A stretch of DNA of 64,000 nucleotides, taken from NCBI GenBank assembly GCA_037783545.1, contig JBBELK010000303.1, forward strand, positions 682,001-746,000, read 5' to 3'. Position 1 is the first letter of the stretch. The number at the start of each line of letters is the position of its first letter. Source of the DNA: Henricia sp. BOLD:AAB3569 (taxonomy: Eukaryota > Echinodermata > Asteroidea > Spinulosida > Echinasteridae). Positions 26,701 through 41,700 of this stretch are shown here, piece after piece. The notes under the pieces are model-generated. The model was not told the origin of the DNA. It made no database searches and saw nothing but the letters and a program-made list of their open reading frames with translations. Position numbers and translations under genes: made by a program.

Positions 26701-29700
26701 CATGAAAAACACTTCATGTAATATGACAGCAATCTACTATTACCTGTTTTGTGAAAAAACGATGAAATTGTGGCTCACAGTGAAGCTCTTTTGAAGTAAA
26801 TACTGGTGCATTGCGACGGGTGGTTTTGTCACGAAGCGAACGGCATTCACAGCGGTCTGTGTACGGTGCACTGCGGCGTAGTTTCCACGTGTTTGGACAT
26901 CGGCCGTACAAGTTATAGAGTGAGCGACTCATTTTTCTCTCTCTTGGTAATAGAAAAGAAAATCTTTCTGCTCTTTTTGTTTTCATAGTGTCTGATAAAA
27001 CATGCAACCACGCAGCTACTGGGCATATCTCTGGCTTTTTGGAACAACAAAATTCTTCAAAAAACACTATCTAAAAGAGACGGTTTTCCAAGTTTTTTGC
27101 GTGTAAACGTATGGAGCTAACTATCGTGTTGACTTATCTTTCTCAGGATTGCGTCACGGGGTCACGCGCATATCATGAATACCTAATGAGCGTTTCAGAA
27201 ATCGCGAAAATCTCATTTTCAAAAAGCGCACTTTTGCTTGCAATTTATCAACTTAAAACCGACAATTTAAAAATAATAAAAATCCACGTCGGCAAGAGGG
27301 ATGTTTGGACTATCGAAAAAAGCCTAAATGCTGGATTTTCGTCAAGGGGGATTCTTCCTCTTTAACTAAAATTTCAAATCATGTAAACAAGGCCTGACAA
27401 ATTTTATTGAGCGAGTTGTGTCGGCTTTGTCCAATAGGGTAAGATTTAAAAGCTATACAAAAAAACACTCAATTTTAGAATCTGCTACTTTTGACTTGGC
27501 ATACTCCTATCTCAGGAAAATGTCTGTCTGTCAGGTCCTCTTGATGATAAGGTGCCTAACGAATCGAATATTCGATAGTCCATTGAATATTTGAATACTA
27601 TTTTACAAAATTGAATATTCAATACTGTATGTGCTTCTTCACTCCAAACCAAACATGTCTTTCAGCCAGGAATAAGTAAAAATCCTTTTCCTTTGCCGAA
27701 ATGGCTGCTTTAATGTCATATTTGCGTTCAACCGACGATAATTCTGCAAAAACTCTTTAGGCGAGAGAATGCTACAAGTTACAACATACATGTACATGTA
27801 AAGTCTATAGTTTCAGCACAGATTATTTTTTTAGTCAAAATTGTAAAACAATATCACATCGAATATTCAATCGAAAATAAAACCGATTTTTCAAATAGTA
27901 AATTATTCAAAAATGCACAGGCCTACGAGGAGGTGTGCAATGACATTAGGGGTGATCCTGCATTCCTTTAGAAGCTTTCTGCTGCAGCAGGCACTTTCCA
28001 CTCTGGTCTCCAACAATGTATCGACATTGGAGGACGCTACCTCAGTCGAAAGTGGCAGATTCTAAAATTGAGTTTTGTTTTTCGTATGGCTTTTATATCC
28101 CACCCTCTCGGACAAAGCTGATGCAAATCACTCAATATAATGCCATGCCTTATTTACATGATCTTAAATTTTGGTTTAAGCCCATTTAAAAATGACAAAG
28201 TTATTTAGGAATAAACGTAGCACTTTTTTTTGACACGTAGTACAATCATGAGAGCAATTTACAAGTTACATTTTTAAGTTGTCAGGAGCGAGAATATACA
28301 CACTTTTTAAAAACATTTAAATGTTAATGCATACAGTGTAGGAAAAGGGCAAGTCAATTTTCAAAATTTTGCAAAACGGAGCTGGCTCTTTCCACAGTAA
28401 AGGGGGCATTTTGGCAACACAGACCATATTTTCCAGAAAATACCTTTGTCTGGTCTCAAAATAAAAGAAATAAGTTTAAGCTGTTCTGAAGAGATAACTT
28501 AGGCCCGCAAAGGGTTACAAATAGTGAGACAACATGCCTTTCTTAAAACATGGTGTACAAATTTCCAATATACACTTGTAACCGGGACGGACACTTGGAC
28601 GGAAATTTGTACTTGGAGTTTTTAGAACGGCATGTTGTCACACTATTTGTAACCCTTTTTGGGCCAAGTTATCTCTTCAGAACAACTTAAACTTATTTCT
28701 TTTATTTTGAGACCAGACAAAGGTATTTTCTGGAAAATATGGTCTGTGTAACATGCCTTTCTAAAAATCCTGTGTACAATTTTCTAATATACGCTCGTAA
28801 CCGGGACAGACACTTGTGTTACATTTTAGGTCGTTCCAGTTACGAGCATATATTGGAAATTTGTACACAGGGTTTTTAGAAAGGCATGCTGTCACACTAT
28901 TTGTAACTCTTTTGGGCTAAGTTATCTCTTCAGAACAACTTAAACTTATTTCTTTTATTTTGAGACCAGACAAAGGTATTTTTTTGAAAATATGGTCTGT
29001 GTAACATAATACCTCCTTTACTGTGGAAAGACTCGTCTGCATGCTTATTTTGGGCCTTGACTTATTTTCAATTGTTTTACTTCAGTTTGCAGTTAGCGAA
29101 ACACACTGTGTGGTTGTAACATTTGAAAATGATGTGTATTCCTGGGGTGATGGCTGTAAAGGCCAACTTGGACATGGCAATCTGGAATCACGGGTTTTTC
29201 CTGATGTTGTGCAAGCATTGAGAGGAAAGTCTATAATAAGGTAATATGGATTGTTTTACTCTCCTCCAAAAACAACTGCAATTTCCCTAAAATGTAAATT
29301 CTTGATCAGAATGTAAGTTTGTTGAATACAAGAAGTGAAATTGTGGATAACAAGGCACTTCTAAATCACTTTCAATACTGTTCTGCTTCAATGATTTTGT
29401 CCAGGTCCAAGCGGTCCTGTTTGAACTAAGTGATTCTCACTTGCAATGGAATGTGTATCACATTTGCTGTTTCTGGAAGAAACCTGAAAAAAAAAATTTG
29501 TTGGATTTTTAAATATGATTAAACCTAACTTGGGATGAGAGAAAAATCGCAAGCGCCTTATCGGGATTCGAACCCGAAACCTCGGTGACTCACCGGACAG
29601 ATGCTCTACCAGCTGAGCTATAAGGCACAGTAGTATACTCCGTCAGGCTTTCCCATCCACCGAAATGTTTCTCTCGTTGTTGCATGGGAGCACAACTGTG

Positions 29701-32700
29701 CTAAGTAACGAACACAATATCTGGTATGGTGCCTGTTTTGGATGAGCTAACATCCGGAGCCGCGTGTCTCAAAAACGGCCCAAGTGCAGGTTCTCGGGGA
29801 GCAGTTGAGGCTGAGTGGTACACTCGGCCTTAGTGGCTCCTACAGAGGATACAAGTTACTGACCAGATACCGACCTGATAAAATACATGTGACTGACCGA
29901 TAAAAATCATAGATCATAGACAATCAGATTTTCCATAGATGCTTTATGCCAAGATGCTCATAAGGCACTGAATAGCAGTGTTAGTCGAGTCACCAATATC
30001 GAGTCCGAGTCTCGAGTCACTGAACTTGAGTCCGAGTCCGAGTCCGAGTCTTGAGTCATTAGCCTCGAGTCCGAGTCACCTGTTAGCCAAATTAATGAAA
30101 CTGAATCTGCTCTATTAAGTTCACACAATTATGTGAAATGATGACGTACTCATGCGCTCCTTGCTGGCCTGGTGGGGCAATGTACATTCACGCAACCGAC
30201 TGTTTTTCCCCAAGAATCCTGCATTAAGCAGGATTCATACTTCATGCGAAATCGAATTCGAATTTGACGTCACGGCGAATGTGTCGCGTAGCGAATTCGC
30301 AAAAAGTTGAACTAGTTGTTTCAACTTGAGCGAATGTTCACCGTGAAAGGTTTGACGTCCGATTGACGTGAGGTTCGCGTTCGCTTTTGCGTGAACTATG
30401 AACCGGGCTTTAAGCAGGCAAATATATCTTTTTTCCTTTTTTTGAACTGTGTGACTCAATGTGACTCAAATTGAGTGGAGTCAAAATTGTGACTCGAGTA
30501 CTACAACACTGCTGAATAGTGACTTCACCAAATGGCTACTGTTTGTACATTTGTTTTGCCTTTATCTTTGAAGGGCATGTTGTGGAGACTCTTTCTCAGT
30601 TTTTGGAAGTGACAATGGCATTGTTATGACTTGTGGCGATGGAAGGAAAGGCTGTCTTGGCCATGGGGATTGGAACAGTACTTCAAGACCGCGTCTTATT
30701 GAAGCCTTGCTGAGGTAAATATAAAGCATCAGAATTTGCAAATCTATGGACCAGAATTCAAGATCAGAATAGAAGTCTCCTGAATATAAAGTGCACACAT
30801 AGATAATGACGCACATAGTGACCTCTTGCCTTCGAATCGCTTTCAAGACTATTCTGCTCCAGACCTTTTTGAACAAAGTGATTCCTGCAGGATTTCTCAT
30901 GGGGAATCCTGGCTCTCAGAAAAACTTTTTTTTTTCCAGGAAATTTTAACCTTATAAAGAATTTATTGAAAAATTACAACTGTTCGACCTGGGGAGATTT
31001 TTAATATTTTTCAAAACCCTGCCCTGTTAGTTAAAGGTTTGGGTCATATCTTACAGTGTGGGAATTTCACAGAAGCCATTGCTTCCATTGCACCTGGTCT
31101 TGGCCTTGGCGTCCTTTTGCAATCCTCTCATAGACCTTTTGATTTTCCAAGTGCCCCTTGAGTGACAAAATGTCTACCCTGATCTTATTAGCTAGAATCC
31201 CCCCGTCCACATTTTTAAATTTTTTTCTGTTTATCATGGAGGTGTATGAGTCTACAACACCATCACAACTTGTTTTTCACAAAAAATCGACAGGCTTTTG
31301 CTTAAAACGTAAAGCAGTTCCGACCCTCTTCACCCGAAATTCTGAAACGCTCGAGGTCACTTGGCTTGTTTATTAACAGGGTTTTTACGTCATCCTGAGA
31401 AACATACAAAATGGCCTGTGCAGTATTGAATGGAAAATACACAAAGTTAATGTTTATCATGCCTGTTTTGTCCTTGTAATTCAAAATACAAACGCGAAAA
31501 ACACTCCATGTAATATGACAACACTCTATTATTACCTGTTTTGTGAAAAAACGGTGAAATTGTCGCTCACAATGAAGCTCTTTTGAAGTAAATACTGGTA
31601 CATTGCGACGGGTGGTTTTGTCACGGAACGAACGGCATTCACAGCGGTCTGTGTACAGCATAGGACAGTTCACTGCGGGGAAGTTCCCACGTGTTTGAAC
31701 ATCGCCCGGTACAAGTTAGAATGAGCGACTCATTTTTCTCTCTCTTGGTAATAGAAAAGAAAATCTTTCTGCTCTTTTTTTTTCATAGTGTCTGGTAAAA
31801 CATACAACTACGCAGCTGTACTGGGCATATCTCTGGCTTTTTGGACCAACAAAATTCTTCAAAAAACACCATCTAACAGAGACGGTTTTCCAAGTTTTTT
31901 GCGTGTAAACGTATGGATCTAACAATCGTGTTGACTTCTCTTTCTCAGGATTGCGTCACGGGGTCACGCGCATATCATGAATACCTAATGAGCGTTTCAG
32001 AAATCGCGAAAATCTCATTTTCGAAAAGCGCACTTTTGCTTGCAATTTATCCACTTAAAACCGACAATTAAAAAAAAAAAAAAAAATCCACGTCGGCAAG
32101 AGGGATGTTTGGACTATCGAAAAAGCCTAAATGCTGGATTTTTGTCAAGGGGGATTCTTCCTCTTTAAGTGATCTCTGGGAGGGGTGTTTATCTCATTGA
32201 AGGGTTTATCCCTCTGTAGGGCTTGCTAAGCTCACATGATAGCTAATTCCAATCATTGAGGAACTGCAATACCGTGTTTTGAGACCACCAGTTGGTTTCA
32301 TAGCCTAATAATTATTGGGCGTCTGCACAATAAGCAGAAGGTTCGAGTCTCGGTAGATCCACAGTGTTTTTTGACGTTTGCGACCTGCCACGGCAAAATG
32401 AGTAATGTACCCCAACTTTGACTTTTTGAGATTTACACAAGAAAGACCAATTCTTTAGCTTTCCAATGACACCAAATTTATTTCTGTAACTTACTGCATT
32501 TGGGGGAATATGACCCGAGAAAGATGACACAGCATGCCACCCTGGCCAGAAAGACGTTTCGAGAAAAAAAGCATTTATTTTGTAAATCACGAAAATGTAT
32601 TGTGTACATAATGTTTTGACACACAAAGCTTAAAAATATAAGGATACAAGTGACACAAGTATAGCCCTGTTTACACTGTCTCTTAATAAGGAGAGCCACT

Positions 32701-35700
32701 TAAGTTTTTAAGGATACTAAGGATTTTAAGCATAAACATTGGGTTATTTAGACAGTCACACACAAGCATAGACTACTTGCCATGCAAGTGAAAACCACAC
32801 AAGTACATGTATGGCCCTTTTCACACTGTCCTTTAACTTAGAGCCACATAAGCTAAAGGATAAGAGTGACACATAACAATTGGACATAAGGTAATTTAGA
32901 CACATTATTAGCCACAAAAGTAAAAAGGCACGCAAGTATAAATTCTGTTCGCACTGTCTCTTAGGGGAAGCCACACAAGCTTCAGGATAAAAGTGACACA
33001 CTAAGTTTAGGGCATAGAATAAAAAAATAGACTCACAAGCAGTCGCTAGAAGTACACATTTTTTAAAAACACGGAAAGGTATTGTGTACATAATGTTTAG
33101 ACACACAAACGGTCACACAAGTATGTGTGCGTGTGTACTGTTGATAGACACATTTTGAATGTCCATACCGATAGCAATGCCATAGTTATGGTATTCACAT
33201 GTTTTGAAACAAGAAATGAGACAGACGCATTTCAGAAAATCTGATTTTTAACAGGTTTATTGATCATTTTGACAAAAACAACTAAGCTAGGATGAATCTT
33301 GAATAGGTCTACTTAAATTACATGTATGCAATGCAAATATGCGAAAACCCAGAATCGACTATGGACAGATTTTTTCACGTATATTTCACTTCAGGTGCTG
33401 ATTACTTGGTTTTGCTGTGGCAGGTCACATTTAGTCGCATTTTTCCTCCAGATTAGCGGTTATATTACTTCATCGGGGGTGCGGACGAGACTTATCTTTA
33501 TACTGATGAACACTATAGGTAATTTAGTACCATATCCACAAACTAACATTTTGTAAAATTCCATATATTTCTTTATTTATTGATTTTTCCTGCATGAAAA
33601 CAGCATTCAGCTTTGCGTGATATTGGTTGGTACCTGGAACCAGCGCGCTCTGTTGTAATACGCAGAAGCAGTGAACGGTCACCAACCAAGAATTCATGTT
33701 CGTCAGTATGGGAAAAAAACATTTGAAGTGAAATAGGGTTTTTCGCCATGTTCAGATGTTTCATAGCTAAAAAAAAACAGACAATATTTTGGTTTGAAAT
33801 GTTCAGAACTGAAAGAGGGCACCCCAAAAATGTCAAAAAACAAAATTTGTCAAAAAGTGCCTGTTCGTCAGTATGGGAAAAATGCGACGATTTGTCCACA
33901 TTTCTATCACTATTTTTTGTGTATGATCTAGTGTTGATGTGAGCTCTGTTTCCTGTGGACCTCAGCACGTGGTTGCAGTTGGAGCAGATGGTGAGGTTTT
34001 TGCTTGGGGTGTTGGTAAAGATGGACGACTTGGACTTGGCAATGAGGATGACTAGTGAGTAATCTATCTCAAAGCGTCACAATTACCCATTGCCTACATG
34101 TACATTATTAGGATTCCTGTTCAATGATTAGTTAACATTATCATCTGACAAATAGTTCATCCAATGGACCTTATAACGGTACGGCCATGCATATTCCCTT
34201 TAAACTTATTATGGTAATATTTGTTCTTTTCTCTCCTTGCAGTTGCGAACCAAACGAATTAACTCTTGGGCAAACATTTGTGCGTGATGTCAAGTGCGGT
34301 GTTGATGGTACTATGTTTCTGACAGATATGGGCTGTATATTAGCGTGTGGCAGTAACGAAGATAACAAGCTGGCCCTAAACAACAGGCAAGGATTTCTGA
34401 TGGCCATGAAGAACATCTTTGCCAAGGTTAGTGTAAAATCACTTGGAAATCTTGATATTTTTGTAGATCAAGTGATTTTACTGCTTATGGGAATTCTGGG
34501 AATGAATGTTTCTTTGAAATTGTATGCACAACTGCGGTGATGCACACGAATAGGCATGGGCAGCTATATACTTGCGGCAGCATGCTTGCACTAGGTATTT
34601 AATAAGGCCAATGACATATTGCAAGAGATCTGATTGTTGCGATCATTGTCGCAAGAGATCACTTACTAATCGCATGAGGTTGAAAGACAATCACTGATCA
34701 GTTGCCAAGTGGAGGCACGCTTGCGACAACCTCTCGACCTATTTGCGACTACTGTAAGCATGTGTTTAAACGGTTATTTCATAAATTCAATTTTCGGCTT
34801 AAGCACTTGGCAAGCCAATTTGCTTGTTTGTGCTAACTGGATTCCATTTGTCACCATACGTACTTGAGAAATTAGAGGCAAAATTTTCCAAAAGAAACAA
34901 CAATTTTTAGGTCAGAGAGATGTAACCCAGTCACGGGTAATTAAGTTTTCTTTGGCAGTAATAATAAAACCATATGATGCGTATAAATATTTGCAATGAT
35001 TTTTTAAAATTTGCACAGACACTCAATTGAGGCAGACAATCAACGCAATGGAGCATGACAATAATGTATACCCAACGACTCCAATTGCAAGATAGTTAAA
35101 GGAGCATGTCCAGATCACATTTTTGAACCCCTATTTTTTCCATGGGTGTTGAAATTTTGATACCACATTAAAAACAACCAATGTTTTGTAAACTAACTTA
35201 TCTGGTTACACAAAAAAGAGCAGTGTTTACGCCAAAAATTTCTTTTTTTCTCCCCACATGGTATTTTGGGGCTAGGAATTTTATATGATTGTTGCGTTAG
35301 AACAAATTCCATTTTCTGAAAAAAATCTGAACAAGCTCCTTTGAACATTAAAAACCTTTTTTGTTTGTAATTTGTTCCACGAATGAAAGTTCCAGTTGGT
35401 TTTACCAATGTGATCTTGAATAACTTGTTCATTATTTAATATGGCAACAACCATTACTAATCCTCTTTGTTTTGTGTGCAGACTGAGGTTGAGGGTCGAA
35501 AAGTTCCGACCAAAATTAAACCACTGGCATCCTTCAGAGTGGTAGACATGATCTTGGGGCCTCATCACAGCGCTGTCCTTGTGGAAACCGGTGTGCTTTA
35601 TATGTTTGGAAGAAACACCAGTGGAGAACTTGGCTTGGGTTATACTAAACCGCGCGAAGCACCCATGCAAGTGAGGGAGTTGTCTGGAAGAATTATTACA

Positions 35701-38700
35701 GTAAGTTAATGGTAATATACCGAAACGCAAAAAAAAATTACCACCTTTAAATAGCAACAAGAACACTGCGTGTAGTAATGTGTGAACTTATTTGTGGACA
35801 ATAGTGTTCTCACTGTCGGACCATACGGTGTCTGAAGGTCACTTAAACCTTCAATGGTCACTTCATGGCACAGCTGTTTTTGACTGTCAGTGATTAGCCA
35901 AGGGGTATGGGATGATTGTAATGAGCTGCACGTGATGTCTTGATGTTGGCTTTAAAAAGGCCAGTGCAAAATGGGCATTTTAAGCAACATGCCAAGACTG
36001 GTAGGCAGTATGCGCCGACGATGCAATGCCTGTATCCAAATCAATGGTCGCCACACACGCTATTGAAAGGGGACTGACATTGCACCCTCTTCTGTTCTTT
36101 ACTGTAGAACAAACTGATGAGATGGTGTATCTTGGTCAAAAACTTGACATGTCATCAATAAAATGCCAATGTTTCATTTAGCAACTGTTTGTTTGTTTTA
36201 TTTTGAACTGTTACAATGATTGAGAAAACTGCCTTGTAGAAATTTAAGCCACAGAGATGCAATTATCCTTTAGAAAACATAAACAATCCATGCATGTTTT
36301 TCTGTGTGTGCGAATTAATAGTAAAAAAGTTGTCTGCAGATAACTTTTTTAAAAACCCACCTTCAGTTGGCAAATTTCTCCCACAAAGGTACAGTACCCA
36401 TTTACATGGAAAACAAATCATGGGGTGTGTCACCACTGCAATCAACACTTTTAGCTAATTTTTCTTTTCTTGTCAACTCGTCAAGTAAAATTTTGGGTAA
36501 CTGCAAATGATGTATTGATCACTCTCAAATGATGTCACTTCCTACAAAGTGCCATGCCTGCATGAGGATCTTGAGCGTAACTTTTTGTGACAAGCATCGG
36601 CTACACTGTATTTAGAACAGATTTCGAGCAACACATGTTTAGAACACTTTCCAGGATGTGCGTACGCGTACTTGATGGCCTTTAATACACAGTGGCATTT
36701 TTCCTACAAAGATGGCGGCTGTGAGAGTGGTTTATTGGGACTTCAACACTGTACTACACAATGTACATGTATGGTTACAAAGTGGACAGCACCAGCATTA
36801 ATTGTGCCCATTTTATTTACTGTTTTACTGTTACAATTTCATTACATTTTAAACGGGTGGTAAGTTTCTTTTGCGTTTCAGTATACTTTAAAATTGTTTG
36901 GTGGATGTACAGCTGTGGGAAAAAAATATATTGAACCATTCACATTGTTCTCACTTTCAACAGATAAATCAAGCCATTGTGCTACAGACACCAATTATTG
37001 GGAACAACAAAATTGAGAGATTGTTCCAGAAAATGGGTTTCATTCTTACCTACATGTAACAATCATATAAAATAGGCTACATGTACATGTACCTCCCCAT
37101 AGTACAAGAAAAAAAAACCAGGAAATTTAAAATCTCCAGTTTGGATATGGAAGCAAAAAGGTTGGTGTTATCAAAGTGTCTTGGAGAAGCACTGAGTACA
37201 TGTACAGTAAAATCCCGATAAGTCAAAACCGGATACCTCGAAAATCTGTTTACCTCGAAGTAATGTCACATTCCCGAAATAAACATAGGCTTTTGTGCAC
37301 GCGAATACCTCCGTAGCTCGAAATTCCTGTACGAGTGGCTCAGTTTTTTGTTCAGCTATTCAAAAGGAAATCGCAACTGAAACGATCTCAATTCACATGA
37401 GGGGTGCGCTTGTATACCAAAAACAAACAAAACAAAAATAATACCGTAATTTTCGGAATATAAGCCGCGGCTTTATACGTTGATTTTGCCTCAAAAAGGT
37501 TCCCTGTGGCTTATAGGCCGGGCGGCTTATACGCCGAGTTATGAAGAAAATAATTACATGGACATGTACATAATTATGTATCGGTATACAGTGAACGATT
37601 TCCCCTGTATCGCATCGCAAAATGCGACGCGTTTTTGACAATCTGCGATGCCACTTTCCAAAGTGCATTTTGTGAACATCTTGTCCTTATTCTTGTACTT
37701 AGTTTTGTAAATGTCAGTGAGAAATAAAAAAAACGAAAATGGAAAACTGACCAGACTAACGTTACCGCGACGGCTTACGGCAGGGTTCTTTCCATGCAAA
37801 CGTGCGTATCGGCCCGATAATTCCGGTCCAACATGCAAACGGCATGAAAAATTGCCGATCAAAAAAATAAGCTCCCAATACGCACAACAAAATTAAGTAA
37901 AGAATTGACATAAATTATGTTTCGTGAAAAAAAGAACCACAATGAGAATTGATAAAAAAGTACTTCGATAACTGCTTCTGCGGCCATAAACAGCTCTCGA
38001 TTACGGTCCAGAGCCAGCGGCCGGTCCGATAGCGCTGCTAATCCACGGCGCGGCTGCTTCGCTATCGCTACAGCATGGCGCGTGCATGCGGTGGTACTGT
38101 AGCGGTAAGTTGTTTCAATACGTGCTCTGTGCAACAAAAAAACCTGCGAAAAGCAATGCACGTGAACGCAGTAAATCAAAGTCAACGGCTTGATATCTCA
38201 TGCTGCCGATCACCGTTTTGTTAACTTAAACGTCATTGGCCAGAATTTAGTAACAACAAGTCATATTATTTTTATCAGCCAATCAGCATGCGTTTTACAA
38301 CACGATCGCTTTCTTGCAAAACTAGTTGTGTGTGTGCATGGAGATATCAGCTTAGCTGGGCTGTCGATCGTACCGTCATTTTCATGATCATTTTTTCGTG
38401 CATCCCAGCATGGAGGAATGATCGCAGCGAATGTTTTGGTTGATCGTCATTTTTGTGGAAAACATCGTCCACTCTCATGGATAAAGTGTAAAATGTGTTG
38501 GAGAAAAGAGGATATTTCGAAAGTGGAACGGTCACCAGCTACCGGCAATGACTGGCCGTGTCGAGCCTGCCACTTATAAGCTCTCCATGCAGCGCGCGGG
38601 GTGGGATATATAGACCGGGCCTGGAAGACTGAGGCCTACGGCCATGGCCTAGGCGGGTTCGAATCCCATAGGTTTTGTACACCATTTTTAAATGAACATG

Positions 38701-41700
38701 GAAATTTACCATTTTTTTTGTAAGGCGCAGTATGGGAAAGAATTGAGTACATGTTGTTTATCATACCTTGTGTGCAAAACATGAGGCAGACTGAATTTGT
38801 TTTTGAAATGTTTCCTCACAAAATATTTAAATTTTCCCACTCAAACATTTGGAGTTTTTCCATCAAATCTGCACTCGCCGATGCTTTAGGCTCAAGAGTC
38901 TTACTCTTTGTGCAGCCTGCAAGTATTAAAAATCCTTTTCCCAATTTTACTGTGCTATTCAGAGACTACATGTACTGAAATAAAACATGTGGTGCAAGTT
39001 TGAAATGAATGTGTGCTTTTGCTTTATTTATAGTGATTAACCCCAGGTAACTCAGTCGTCACTTGTAATTCGGGTAATTTTTCATTAAATTTAAAATGTG
39101 AATTTTCACAACATTGTTATGGTCTATAAAATAACTCGCAAAAGAAGCCCTTTATGCAGCGTTTAATCATCCATTTTGAATTTGCTATACAAAAATACTG
39201 GATTGCTAAACAAAATTCAAAAATTGCTATGCAAAAATAAAATTGCATAGTAAATCTGCTATCCAATATTTCACAACATCGTTAACTGGTATAAGGAAAT
39301 GCATTTCTAAAATAATTTATCGATCGTTACCTGGGGAATTTTTATTGTCAAAAGTTGTAAGACCGTTGCACAAAAAGGTGAAGTGTGGCCATGCGTCCGT
39401 GAGTGTACTAGTCTTTGTTGGCGACCCATACATCGATGTGACACTGCACAATTAGCAGGCAACTACATGTAGTTTGCCATTGGACCATGCATCGGTCGTG
39501 AGTACTCGTCCAAAGCTAAACAAATCGTTTAATGTCAGTTGATGGCGCCCTTTACAGTCTGCTCTTGAAGGACAAGATAAATATATAACGCCTCATTTTA
39601 AGACTAAACAAGAAAAAATAATGTGCTTCGTGCCAAACAGGATGCTTTGCATCACATCACAATTTTTGATGTTGCCGTCTATTTATTTTCATTGCCGATA
39701 AATTGGACGCTTTTTAACAAGCATAAAACATCAAGCGCTTGATGAATTTTTGTAACAAAAGTATTTTTAAAATCTGTTGCAACAGATTTTGAATTTTGAA
39801 TTTTGAATTTTTCCCCAATTCGCTACCCACGCGGTATCACGTATTGCGTGCGACATTCTTGCAAAAATTGTTCACACAACACACATGAAGAGAAGTTTAG
39901 GGCAAGCTGCTTTCTTTTTAATATCTTTATCGGAGCATGGGGTTGTGTTAGCTCTGAAAAGAGCCGTTTGTTTTAAGTGTAGTTGTAGCGACAACATGAA
40001 TCCCTCGAGGCTGCCATATTCACCATCGCTGTGGCAGAGCACGGCCGGCCACACTTCTGCCATGCCCCGCTAATGATTTTAACATTGACGAAGCCGTTCA
40101 CGATCGTCAACATCACACATGTAGTTCGGTGAAGCACAACGCTGCAGCGTTCGGTTTTTCTGCAGAAAAGAAAAAAGGACGAAACGAAAAAAAAAACAAC
40201 GAAAAGCAAACAGCCCTTTTCAGGGCTCAAAAAAAAAAAAACAATCAGATCATTGATCCAGGGAAAAAAAATCAATGTTTTTTCTTTGGGGGGAAAAACC
40301 CCCTTCAGTGCAATTTAATTTACGATTTTAATACAAAAGTTTTGCTTTCCATTATGCCTTTATCAAAATATTTTAACTTGGACGCCACACAATGATTACT
40401 TTGTGGCATTTTGCCAATGTGCTGACATTGAGTGTGACCACTAATGCATGCACTGTCCGATGTGCGGCACTTATGGCAGTGGTTTGTTTTTTAGGACGCC
40501 ACAGCCTACCGGTACACAATGGTGCGGCTTATAGACCTTTATCACGTTGCGGCCATCTTCCCTTTTCCCCTATTAAAATAAACGTAACGAAAGCGAGGCT
40601 TGCCGAAATAAAATAGTTTAGCTCCGTGTTGAAAATGTTCGTTGTGTGCATAACAATGACATGCGCGCGGTGCGATCAAGAAAACGCGCTGTCTTGTGAC
40701 AGCGTAACCTTTTATAAGTCTATTTGGCCTTTTCCCACTTTGAAATCACCCACCTCTAAGTACATTGTAGAATGTGACAGTAACTACGTTCAAATTTGCA
40801 TCTAGATATGTACCTGACGTTTGCTTTGGCAGCATTCAGATGTAGTTTTCTCTACAGTGACTGGTGCAAAGGGCACTTCGTTTGTCAATGTGCCGACCCA
40901 ACAACAACAAGAACGCGCAGCGCGGACAGTGATTCTCTCAAAACAACAACGGAAGACTGCACGCGCTATCGCGCAGACACGCACACGCACTGATCATGCC
41001 CGACACGTACACGTACTATGCAGTGGGGAACAAGACAAAGATGGACGCACCGTGATAAAGGTCTGTACGGTATATGTTGACGTCCGAATCTTGTTTCTGG
41101 AATTTTCGGGCGTCGCGGCTTATACCCCGGGCGGCTTATATTCCGAAAATTACAGTAAATGGTGTTTGCAAACACATTTATATTTCATCTTCAATTATCA
41201 TTTTCTTCTAAAAAATATATTCTCGGGGTGGAATCATTGCATTGTACAGTTGGAACTACTTGTATCTTTCATTTGAGTAAGCTTTTTTTTGTTTTGTTTT
41301 TTTTTTTCTGAATGATTGAGAAAACTGCCACAGAGATGCAATTATCCTTTAGAAAACCTAAAAAATTCAGGCATGTTTTTCTGTGTGTGTGAATAGTAAC
41401 AAATGTTGTCTGCAGACAATTTTTTTTAAAACCCACCTTCAGTTGGCAAATTTCTCCCACAAAGGTACCCATTTACATGGAAAACAAATCATGTGGTGTG
41501 TCACCACTGCAATCAACACTTTTATTTTGTTTTACTTTTCTCGTCAACTCATCACGTAACATTTTGGGTAACTGCAAATGATGTATTGATCACTCTCAAA
41601 TGATGTCACTTCCTACAAATTGCCATGCCTGCATGAGGATCTTGAGCGTAACTTTTTGTGACGAGCATCGGCTGCGCTGTAATTCGAACAGATTTCGAGC

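Noticed and set aside
29554..29627. Functional tRNA
   Set aside because: The anticodon stem-loop cannot be drawn in standard form, so no anticodon can be assigned.
38600..38690. tRNA gene around GGGTTCGAATCCC
   Set aside because: Only a B-box-like sequence is present; no A box or acceptor stem pairs at the right distance.
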